Assembly (NCBI RefSeq): GCF_037325665.1
Contig: NC_090253.1
Location: 42,913,232 to 42,977,231, forward strand
Source of the DNA: Littorina saxatilis
Lineage: Eukaryota > Mollusca > Gastropoda > Littorinimorpha > Littorinidae
DNA: 64,000 bases
Reading direction: 5' to 3'
The notes under the pieces are model-generated. The model made no database searches. It was not told the DNA's origin and worked only from the letters and a program-made list of their open reading frames with translations. The position numbers and the translations under genes were made by a program. Below, piece after piece: positions 55,103 to 64,000 of the stretch. Each line of letters starts with the position of its first letter. Position 1 is the first letter of the stretch.

Positions 55103-55815
55103 ATTGTTGAATGGATGGTTATTATTGTTTATTGTCTCTTCAGCATTTTAATGCTATTCGAGACCTTGTTGAATGGATGGTTATTATTGTTTATTGTCTC
55201 TTTAGCATTTGTCTATTGTCTCTTTAGCATTTTAATGCTATTCGAGACCTTGTTGAATGGATGGTTATTATTGTTTATTGTCTCTTCGGCAATTTAATGC
55301 TATTCGATACCTTGTTGAATGGATGGTTATTGTTGTTAATTGTCTCTTCGGCAATTTAATGCTATTCGAGACCTTGTTGAATGGATGGTTATTATTGTTT
55401 ATAGTCTCATCAGCATTTTAATGCTTTTCGAGACCTTGTTGAATGGATGGTTATTATTGTTTATTGTCTCTTCGGCAATTTAATGCTATTCGATACCTAT
55501 GTTGAATGGATGGTTATTATTGTTTATTGTCTCTTCGGCAATTTAATGCTATTCGATACCTTGTTGAATGGATGGTTATTATTGTTTATTGTCTCTTCGG
55601 CAATTTAATGCTATTCGAGACCTTGTTGAATGGATGGTTATTATTGTTTATAGTCTCATCAGCATTTTAATGCTTTTCGAGACCTTGTTGAATGGATGGT
55701 TATTATTGTTTATTGTCTCTTCGGCAATTTAATGCTATTCGATACCTTGTTGAATGGATGGTTATTATTGTTTATTGTCTCTTTGGCATGTTATTGCTAT
55801 TCGAGACCTTGTAGA
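55103..55815. repeat. Hairpin satellite, 11 units of about 62 bp
   Basis: Each unit is GAATGGATGGTTATTATTGT then TTATT followed by GTCTC, TTCAGCATTTTAATGCTATT and CGAGACC. Inside every unit GTCTC pairs with GAGAC and AGCAT with ATGCT, giving a 10-bp imperfect hairpin. The hairpin equals the start of element E. Some units read TCGGCAATTTAATGC, which breaks the inner stem. One unit contains a partial duplication near 55195. Confidence 0.93.
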
Positions 55816-56135
55816 ATGGAACCAAAAGGATTATGTGATACAAGCACAAGAAACAGATGAACTTCTTGGATTAGCATGGAGAAGAAGCAAAACAGCAACT
55901 TGTATTAGTGGCCTTCTTCCGCCTGACTTTTCCTGTGAGCCATCGAGTTCCTCCAGAAAAGAAGCCATCCTCCACTTGGTGGAGGAGGCATCAAACCTGT
56001 CTGGTGCCAGCTCTTTGCTCTTTTGTGAACACGTTTTGGCTTTGTTTTAATGTACATGATTCGCTGAGTCTGCATAGGTGAATCTGTGAACGAGTGAAGT
56101 CGTTTTCTTTTTTTTTAATTCAAGGGTTTGTATGC

Positions 56136-56183
<48 letters not shown>

Positions 56184-56195
56184 TGTGTGGAGGGG
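55816..56195. other. Uncertain sequence and (GT)n tract
   Basis: A plus-strand frame reads ETDELLGLAWRRSKTATCI and SGLLPPDFSCEP but has no family match known to me. A (GT)n microsatellite lies at about 56143-56188. Confidence 0.35.
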
Positions 56196-56280
56196 GTTGT
56201 TATTATTTGTTATCGTCTCCTCAGCAGATATTGCTATTTGAGACCGATGAACGTGAATGGCGAGTTCTGTTGGCAGTGTC

Positions 56281-56866
56281 TCCAACACTTGTTCCCGTAG
56301 CATGAGATCGGTGCAAAGGAAAAAGTGTACCACATCAATCTCATGAAGGAATATGTGGAACGCAACGAGAAGACTGAAGTCATCGCTCAACCAGAGGAGG
56401 ATGAAGAAACAGAAATAGTAGAGAGTGTGGTAGTAGTCATCGAAGAAGACGAGACGATGAATGACGATTTCTTCGCGATCGATGCTCAGAAGAGTATTCC
56501 ACTACGAAAACGAAGGTCTACTGCGTCCCGTTGCATACCAGAGCAAGAAAGTGCACGGTGCAGAAAGTCGGTACGCCACGGTCGAGACAGAGTGTCTTGC
56601 AGCTGTATGGGGCGTACAGAGATTCCAACGTCACCTCTACGGTCGACATTTCTATTCTCGAAACAGACCATCAACCACTCAAGTGCTTGCAGAAACTTAC
56701 CACAAACCCAAGGTTGATCCGCTGGGCGCTCCAACTCCAACCGTATTCATATACCGTCAGTCATTCCCGGAAAGGACAACCACGGTGCTGACTACCTCAG
56801 TCGTATGAATTAATGAAAATGGAATTTTCATCTGATTCTGGGGGTTGTGTGATGATTTACTTTGTT
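56281..56866 (+). mobile_element. Ty3/gypsy retrotransposon fossil fragment
   Basis: The parts in order are an integrase C-terminal-like piece (KVYHINLMKEYVER, about 56320-56370), an RNase H piece (LRPVAYQSKKVHGAESRYAT, ETDHQPLKCLQ, about 56500-56815) and the first bases of an LTR (TGTGATGATTTACTTTG, about 56850-56866) that equal the start of the solo LTR at 19941. The fragment is broken and lacks most of the element. Integrase before RNase H, with the LTR straight after RNase H, suggests the unusual pol order of Gmr1-like gypsy elements. It lies inside element E. Confidence 0.7.
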
Positions 56867-57097
56867 TCCTTTCTTAGTTCAACAATCAGGTCTATCACGA
56901 TTTTATTAGTATTCCGATACAACTTCCATTAGGGAAGTATTAGGAATTACGGATGTGGGAACCAACCGCTTGCTATACATTATTGTTAACGTAGACTACA
57001 TTTGTACTTTTATCATAAAGTATTACGTTATTTGCAGTCTTCCTCTTTACTGATTTTCTTCCTTCTCTTTCTGTCGTTTCGTTTTGTTTTTAGTATT

Positions 57098-57133
57098 ATA
57101 GCTGACGAAGACATACGTCGAAACCGGTCCTAT
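57098..57133 (+). ncRNA. Type I hammerhead ribozyme, complete minimal form
   Basis: Helix I pairs ATAG (57098-57101) with CTAT (57130-57133). The core CTGACGA is 57102-57108. Stem II is GAC-ATAC-GTC (57110-57119). GAAA is 57120-57123. Stem III is ACC/GGT (57123-57128) with no loop, followed by C57129, the expected cleavage nucleotide. All invariant core bases are present. The short self-complementary stem III is typical of hammerheads in Penelope-like elements and retrozymes, which often cleave as dimers (established knowledge). Confidence 0.7.
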
Positions 57134-57250
57134 TAATCGTGTTTTTATTGTTCGTGTTTGGTGAGTACATTTTCATTGTTATCTTGTAACCTTTGATGCT
57201 TTGTGTATTCCGTCATTTTTCGATCAAATGGTTTTTATCAAATTCTGATT

Positions 57251-57504
57251 TGTGACCCTCCACCACGAAATGAGTCGCATGTCACCTCGCGCGGTTCTGC
57301 GCTAGGCTTAATATAAGTCCGGGGAGTGTCTGGTAAACAGTGTGAGGGTCACCTTAGTCACAGGCTTATAACTCAATAACTTATTGCTCTTTATTAAAAC
57401 GGTTTTCACCACTGGATAGAGCATAAAAATGTCGTTAGGAAAATGTACAAATATGAAAATCACGCAAAGGTGACATGCGACTCATCCCGTGGTGGAGGGT
57501 CACA
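57251..57504. mobile_element. MITE with 37-bp inverted ends
   Basis: The ends TGTGACCCTCCACCACG and CGTGGTGGAGGGTCACA, extending through GAGTCGCATGTCACCT, are nearly perfect inverses. Comparison with element E copy 1 (CTGATTTGATC) shows insertion with duplication of TT. Non-coding, 254 bases. Confidence 0.88.
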
Positions 57505-57793
57505 TTTGATCTTCGGGAAGAAGAAACTTCCAACCACTTATTGAACATGGCGACTGGTCGAATGCGGCACATTTTGACATATGCGGTTGCTGCCACTGCC
57601 ATCATTTTGGAACAGAAGCTGGACAGTTGAATTTGTTCTCAAGGAGTCGAGTTATATTGTTATGCGATGTGAAACAAAATGCACGAAAGTACTGTTGCAA
57701 GACTTTAATCCGAACAGCGTTACTCGGTCTTGGTTAGTTTTAGAAGATAGTTTGTAATACTGTGTGTATTTGTTATATGGACGGCTGACAAGT

Positions 57794-58076
57794 TTGTTTG
57801 TTTGTTTGCTTAACGCCCAGCCGACCACGAAGGGCCATAATTATCAGGGCGGTGCTGCTTTGACATTTAACGTGCGCCACACACAATTAAGACAGAAGTC
57901 GCAACACAGGCTTCATGTCTCACCCAGTCACATTATTCTGACACCGGACCAACCAGTCCTAGCACTAACCCCATAATGCCAGACGCCAGGCGGAGCAGCC
58001 ACTAGATTGCCAATTTTAAAAGAGACCTCCCGATCACGGGGCGGACGCCTTACCACTAGGCCAACCGTGCCGGTCT
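57794..58076 (-). mobile_element. tRNA-derived SINE, copy 3
   Basis: Same family as 21161. Perfect 13-base duplications ACGGCTGACAAGT flank it (57781-57793 and 58077-58089). About 25 bases around the B box are deleted. Confidence 0.92.
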
Positions 58077-58202
58077 ACGGCTGACAAGTATGAAAACACT
58101 GATTGTAAGTAATTTAATTGCACATTATGATATTAATATGTTACAGATGGAACAACCAACAGTTTATGAAAACATCAGTGATGTCTGTCAACGACGAAAA
58201 CA

Positions 58203-58982
58203 ACAAGAAGGGCAAAGCCCATACGACTCACATGCTTTACACATTTTTCCTACCAAAATACATGTGACCTTGACCCAAGGTCAAGGTCATCCAAGGTCAT
58301 GCAACACAAAGCTGTTAATTCAAGACATAGGAAGTACAATGGTGCTTATTGGCTCTTTCTACCATGAGATATGGTCACTTTTAGTTGTTCACTACCTTAT
58401 TTTGGTCACATTTCATAAGGGTCAAAGTGACCTTGACCTTGATCATATGTGACCAAATGTGTCTCATGATGAAAGCATAACATGTGCCCCACATAATTTT
58501 TAAGTTTGAAACAGTTATCTTCCATAGTTCAGGGTCAAGGTCACTTCAAAATATGTATACAATCCAACTTTGAAGAGCTCCTGTGACCTTGACCTTGAAG
58601 CAAGGTAAACCAAACTGGTATCAAAAGATGGGGCTTACTTTGCCCTATATATCATATATAGGTGAGGTATTGAATCTCAAAAACTTCAGAAAAAATGTGA
58701 AAAATAGCTGTTTTTTAGGCAACATTTATAGCCCCTGCGACCTTGACCTTGAAGCAAGGTCAAGATGCTATGTATGTTTTTTGGGGCCTTGTCATCATAC
58801 ACCATCTTGCCAAATTTGGTACTGATAGACTGAATAGTGTCCAAGAAATAGCCAACGTTAAAGTTTTCCGGACGGACGGACGGACGTCCGGACGGACGGA
58901 CGGACGGACGGACGGACGGACGGACGGACGGACGGACGACTCGGGTGAGTACATAGACTCACTTTTGCTTCGCATGTGAGTC
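58203..58982 (-). mobile_element. Helentron-like family B, complete copy
   Basis: It runs from ACAAGAAGGGCAAAGCCC to GCATGTGAGTC, with the 11-base inverted end motif and a (GGAC)n tract of about 80 bases. It holds about ten TGACCTT/AAGGTCA motifs. Frames through it are shared by all B copies, but they read through repeats and are not conserved in length. Confidence 0.82.
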
Positions 58983-59108
58983 AAAAATCCGGTTCCTATA
59001 AAGCTACATCCCGTAGTCTTGTACTTGCCGTATGACGAGGCGATGGTCTTATCGCAGGTGCAAATCACTAACATGTTTTCGTCTTCCGTGGTGAAGCAAA
59101 AAGGAAAG

Positions 59109-59885
59109 ACAAGAAGGGCAAAGCCCATACGACTCACATGCTTGACCTTCTGCTTTACACATTTTTCCTACCAAAATACATGTGACCTTGACCCAAGGTC
59201 AAGGTCATCCAAGGTCATGCAACACAAAGCTGTTAATTCAAGACATAGGAAGTACAATGGTGCTTATTGGCTCTTTCTACCATGAGATATGGTCACTTTC
59301 AGTGGTTCACTACCTTATTTTGGTCACATTTCATAAGGGTCAAAGTGACCTTGACCTTGATCATATGGGACCAAATGTGTCTTATGATGAAAGCATAACA
59401 TGTGCCCCACATAATTTTTAAGTTTGAAACAGTTATCTTCCATAGTTCAGGGTCAAGGTCACTTCAAAATATGTATACAATCCAACTTTGAAGAGCTCCT
59501 GTGACCTTGACCTTGAAGCAAGGTAAACCAAACTGGTATCAAAAGATGGGGCTTACTTTGCCCTATATATCATATATAGGTGAGGTATTCAATCTCAAAA
59601 ACTTCAGAGAAAATGTGAAAAATGTGAAAAATAGCTGTTTTTTAGACAACATTTATGGCCCCTGCGACCTTGACCTTGAAGCAAGGTCAAGATGCTATGT
59701 ATGTTTTTTGGGGCCTTGTCATCATACACCATCTTGCCAAATTTGGTACTGATAGACTGAATAGTGTCCAAGAAATATTCAACGTTAAAGTTTTCCGGAC
59801 GGCCGGCCGGCCGGCCGGCCGGCCGGACGGACGGACGGACGACTCGGGTGAGTACATAGACTCACTTTTGCTTCGCATGTGAGTC
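59109..59885 (-). mobile_element. Helentron-like family B, second complete copy
   Basis: Same structure and direction as the copy 126 bases to the left. The tract near the right end is partly CCGG repeats instead of GGAC, showing independent microsatellite change. Confidence 0.82.
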
Positions 59886-60455
59886 AAAAACGACCATCAT
59901 CCTCAAATATAAAAAATAGATACAAACAGAATTATGCGGAGCATAATCTTAGAAAGCGGGGGTGCATGTAACAGATGATAAACTATTCGGAAACTTTACA
60001 CCTAACAGAACGGATCTTCGTTTAGTAGTTGCAGATCTAACTTTTGTGATGAGAAACCTGTCATGCAGACTTACTCTTTCAACATGGATTATAACAGTAG
60101 CAGATCTAACTTTCGTGATGCAGACTTACTCTTTCATCTTGGATTATAACGGTGTACGGGTTGGATTGACGGGAGACGAGTTCCCGTGGTATTGTGTAAC
60201 ATAGATTTAAAAGTGTTCTTTATCGACGCACGAGAAGTAACTTCGATTTCAAGATCGATCTACGATGACTATGTGATATTCGTGGACAAATGTCATGAAA
60301 TAACAGTTACTTTCACAATAAGTTTCGTATCTGTTTTACAAACATATCCAAAAAGAACTTTCAAATAATAATAATAATAATAATTGTCAGTAAGTACTGG
60401 TGTCACATGACTGATGTGAACCAGTTGATTGGCTAATGGCGATGCGCTTAAATCT
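59886..60455. other. No recognisable gene
   Basis: A partial duplication GTAGCAGATCTAACTTTCGT then GATGCAGACTTACTCTTTCA occurs near 60030-60140. A short (AAT)n tract lies near 60366. Confidence 0.5.
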
Positions 60456-60482
60456 GTTAGCGCACTCCTGGAGTGCGCTAAC
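60456..60482. repeat. Perfect 13-bp hairpin
   Basis: GTTAGCGCACTCC and GGAGTGCGCTAAC are separated by a single T. It is GC-rich in an AT-rich setting. Confidence 0.95.
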
Positions 60483-61051
60483 TTTTCCACAGAGCGTATT
60501 CTTACACCCTTTGCCAAAGCGAGACTGTACTCTCATCCTCAGAATTAATTAATGACATGTAGCTTATATTCTCCACAATACCAATGATTATGACCATAAA
60601 TGTCCTGCTTTTCAATTAAAGCAGAAGTGGGTTTTTTTTCCTGACAGATTGCATGCGCCTGTGCCGCCCACAGTTGCACTAATCTAAAAATAGAACCCGC
60701 TGTGTCTAATTTTTCAGTTTCGACTTGCGAAGATTCCTCTCATAATTATGCCATGTTGGTGGCATGTACCTTATTATCCACATTACCAAATAATGAGTTA
60801 GTATACAATTCCCAGCAGCTAACAGAAAACACAAGTGTTATTCCGATAACGTAGCAGCTAGATCAGCACGTAGCAGACTACACTGAAATACGACTGCATC
60901 TGTTCAGTAAATGAATGTTTTCCGTTTATTTTAAGGCAAGAACAATCGGAATCGAAAACGTGTAGGGTTTAGAACGTTCTTACCACATATAAGACTTATT
61001 GCCAGCCTGTTTTATGTGTGCAGACTCAGTGCAACGGGACGAGCAATTTTT
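60483..61051. other. No recognisable gene
   Basis: AT-rich. Short motifs GTGTAGGGTTTAGAACGTTC and AGACTCAGTGCAA have relatives at 61629 and 61533, on the far side of the C element. Confidence 0.4.
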
Positions 61052-61520
<469 letters not shown>

Positions 61521-62063
61521 TGTTTTTGAAATGAGACTCAGTGCAATAGCCTAGCAGACGACATAAATCCCGCTCAGCAAATTAACATGTTAGGCAAATG
61601 TGAACGATAAAACGATGGGGATATAATACGTGTAGGGTTCAGAGCATTCTTACCGTTCATATTTAGTACCAGACTCCCCGATGAGGGAAGATACCACACG
61701 AAAAACATGCCACGTTTATTTTGAAAATGGGCTTTCCGTCGACCTTGGCAAGGGGCAAAACTCTGCACAGTCAATCTGTCGAAGCTCGATGAAGGTTTCG
61801 AACCGCAAATAACTGAAAGCACAGTCCTTTCTCCGAGTTCAAATGAGAGAAAGATCATCACTGTTTAGCTTAACGCTACACTGGAATTTACCAACAGAAA
61901 TTAAAACAAGAGTTTGCGTGTGATGAAAGCACGACACACGAGACAGCCCACACAAAAGTAGATCTTCTATACGACCTGACCACACAGTTATGCCTATTCA
62001 AATGCGCGTAGCAAAATGTGCGTGTTGTATCTTCTTTTTTCTCTGGCGGTACCGACAATATCG
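61521..62063. other. No recognisable gene
   Basis: Only the short motifs shared with 60960-61040 are notable. Confidence 0.4.
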
Positions 62064-62208
62064 TTATTGAAACAATCCCAGTGCACTAAGGGATTTATAG
62101 AGCAAATCTCGAAAATAATTATTGAACTCAGCGCTATGCGCTTCGTTCAATAATGAATTTTCTCGATTTGCTCTATAAATCCCTTAGTGCACTGGGATGT
62201 CTCAATAA
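62064..62208. mobile_element. Foldback element
   Basis: ATCCCAGTGCACTAAGGGAT then TTATAGAGCAAATCTCGA is followed after a short core by its complement, ending CACTGGGAT. Outer TTATTGA and TCAATAA extend the pairing. The core itself contains ATTATTGAA/TTCAATAAT. Confidence 0.88.
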
Positions 62209-62211
62209 CTT

Positions 62212-62212
62212 A

Positions 62213-62252
<40 letters not shown>
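62212..62252. repeat. (AAT)n microsatellite
   Basis: About 13 AAT units. Confidence 0.95.
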
Positions 62253-62256
<4 letters not shown>

Positions 62257-63154
62257 GAATATTTATAACGCGCACATATCTCACCAACAGGCGACTCCAG
62301 GCGCACATACACTCATTCACACACACGGAGACTTAAATTCACTAACACACACACACCATCAACCATTAAATATGTACAGTTATTCAGGGTGGGATGGGGG
62401 TGGGCAGTGTAGAATGCATGGGTTATGCCAAATGAACGGTGGATGTGCAAGTCTTGCACCAGCTATCATCAAAAATTGCGTCGAAAGACCACACCTTGGA
62501 ACAAATCAGTAAACTATCTGCAAAGCGATTGGCTGCTAACCGCCAGTCAAGATGTAACAACCATTCTAATATAGGCCGACTGGACTGTACTGCTTCATCC
62601 ACCAAGAGCTCATTTGCATGTTGTGTGATTCAACCAATCATCGCAGTTGCCTACTTGGTGTTCGAATGGGGTTGTTGGTTGTCAACGTCCTTTCAACCTA
62701 TTTGGCTAGACGGGAACGCAGCAAGTTTGTTTCCTTTCATGGTAGTCTCTGTCTTTGAAACCATTTACATTTAGGTAAATCACACTAAAACGAAGAAGGT
62801 GCGCTGAATTTTGCCATGCGTATCAACAACCGTAGGCTGTCGAATTCTGCTGACGAAGGCCCCAACTCTAGCAACGAGTTCCACTCTTGCCCTGTCATCT
62901 CAACGACAGCCAGTTTGACCGTTGTGCAATCCGGCCGGTTTGCTATTCTTCAACCAATAAATAATAAAGTCATTATGTGCCCATTATGTTTTTAAACGTC
63001 CATCCCAAACTTTAGCCTGAGTTACGTAACTAAACTTTAATTCCTTAGTAATATCTCGGCAAAACCATGACTTTTTTCAGGTATGTGGAATATATACCTC
63101 AACTTAGATATTGCCTTACTTTGATAGATATCATCTTGTTTTCTTGGAAACAGG
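62253..63154. other. No confident gene
   Basis: Open frames up to 119 codons lack family motifs. CTGACGAAGGCCC at 62850 resembles the start of a hammerhead core but no GAAA follows at the right spacing. Confidence 0.4.
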
Positions 63155-63660
63155 TGGCAGTTGACCAGCTGGACATGAATCTCACGATGAAACGGAACGA
63201 ACGAGAAAAACAACTCCGAATGTCACAAGATTCATCTTACAATCATTCATTTGCTCGGCTTCTTGGCGAGTGGGCGAAAACTGATTCTATCTATCAAGAT
63301 AAGCTTTGTGTGAATATTTCTTGTCTGTTCACTTAAAAGACCGTTGGGTCGATATATTTGTGATTGTAACGTAATTTTGTCAATAACAACGTTCCAACAA
63401 CTTACCTTTCTTGTTTTTTGATTCAGAATGTCACTTCAAAACGTGAACCCGTGTCATCTTGTTATGCAGATTCAGATGAAATCGCTCCAAACGGGAAAAA
63501 AGAAAGAGAGGCACGATTGATCGTTTACATGAAAGAACAGGACATTTTCATGTTTCTGTTTGCCGAAGAAGACTTTATCTTAGAAACCGGTCCGGTGGGT
63601 TTTTTCCACCATTGTTCCGTGTTGCTGCTTGTTTATGGTGGGTGCCTCATTTGTGACTTC
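63155..63660 (+). other. Possible exons of unknown type around repeat L copy 3
   Basis: After an acceptor-like TTGGAAACAG the frame reads VAVDQLDMNLTMKRNEREKQ then SFARLLGEWAKTDSIYQDKL. Repeat L (63327-63425) follows. After TTTGATTCAG another frame reads NVTSKREPVSSCYADSDEIA then EREARLIVYMKEQDIFMFLF. Neither part is recognised. Confidence 0.25.
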
Positions 63661-63675
63661 TGACTCACATTACCT

Positions 63676-64000
63676 AGATCAATCAATCAATCAATATGAG
63701 GCTTATATCGCGCGTATTCCGTGGGTACAGTTCTAAGCGCAGGGATTTTTTTTCTAATTTTTATTTTATGCAATTTATATCGCGCATATATTCAAGGCGC
63801 AGGGATTTATTTATGCCGTGTGAGATGGAATGTTTTTTACACAATACATCACGCATTCACATCGACCAGCAGATCGCAGCCATTTCGGCGCATATCCTAC
63901 TTTTCACGGCCTATTATTCCAAGTCACACGGGTATTTTGGTGGACATTTTTATCTATGCCTATACAATTTTGCCAGGAAAGACCCTTTTGTCAATCGTGG
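63676..64000. mobile_element. SINE-like repeat reaching the window end
   Basis: An ATCA run, then ATATCGCGCGTATTCCGTGG then GTACAG, a second TTTATATCGCGCATAT block, and finally TTTTATCTATGCCTATACAA with GTCAATCGTGG, which matches the SINE at 44016. It is cut off by the window. Confidence 0.6.

Larger units (their letters stand above)
56196..57545 (+). mobile_element. Hammerhead-bearing element E, copy 2, with insertions
   Basis: It starts TTATTTGTTATCGTCTC and a hairpin ending TTGAGACCGAT at about 56246. A gypsy-derived segment follows (56281-56866). The E body resumes at TTTCCTTTCTTAGTTCAACA and continues to a complete hammerhead at 57098-57133 and TTCGTGTTTGGTGAGTAC. A MITE at 57251 splits the last part, which resumes at TTTGATCTTCGGGAAGAAG. 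Lined up with copy 1, the body is largely identical, so this copy defines the family best. Confidence 0.75.

Noticed and set aside
55103-55815. CRISPR array because of palindromic repeats
   Set aside because: The sequence between hairpins is the same in every unit, so there are no spacers.
62850-62880. Hammerhead core at CTGACGAAGGCCC
   Set aside because: No GAAA follows at the needed spacing.

Overview
The window looks like repeat-rich nuclear DNA of a marine gastropod mollusc. I judge this from remembered resemblance of the repeats, not from a search. Genes have introns with GT/AG ends, the DNA is AT-rich, and most of it is transposable elements of many kinds. These include Helentron-like elements with central microsatellites, tRNA-derived SINEs, a SINE ending in the CGTCGCGATATAACC tail, foldback elements and MITEs. 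I see no rRNA genes, CRISPR arrays or bacterial-style operons.

Layout. 1-4000: a decayed transposase-like gene with the motif SDGAPSQYKN. 4300-6110: two minisatellites. 6328-12753: a block of Helentron-like elements of families A and B, including a head-to-tail row of three, one nested insertion and one B/A chimera. 13088-13261: one possible orphan exon. 16187-25194: a TNP2-like (Transposase_21) transposase exon followed on the same strand by a 7-exon, 366-residue DUF4806-family gene whose introns hold a solo LTR, SINEs and MITEs. 26999-29447: a second set of DUF4806-type 3' exons with matching phases, one of them split by a 57-bp retroposed SINE tail. 31231-34032: a broken gene with cysteine-rich domains at both ends. 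35186-36920: a family C Helentron-like element and a second solo LTR. 38727-39445: a truncated pogo-like transposase. 40965-42602: SWIM, YqaJ-nuclease and DEDDh-exonuclease remnants with an embedded 30-bp minisatellite.

43265-47000 and 56196-57545 hold four copies of a non-autonomous element that starts with a GTCTC...GAGAC hairpin and ends with a hammerhead-ribozyme core. Its start hairpin has also been amplified into an 11-unit array at 55103-55815. 48151-49839 holds foldbacks and a full SINE. 51150-53700 holds a Harbinger remnant and another YqaJ remnant. 54676-55090 is a vertnin-like piece. 56281-56866 is a small Ty3/gypsy fossil. 57794-59885 holds a SINE and two B elements. 61052-61520 is an inverted C element, and the window ends in another SINE.

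The best protein evidence is the transposase/DUF4806 pair. They may be two genes of one mobile element, one supplying the transposase and the other an accessory protein. The most unusual nucleic-acid signals are the hammerhead cores tied to a hairpin-initiated repeat, the three tail-only 55-57 bp SINE insertions that all start at the same base, and the shared end architecture of Helentron-like families A, B and C.
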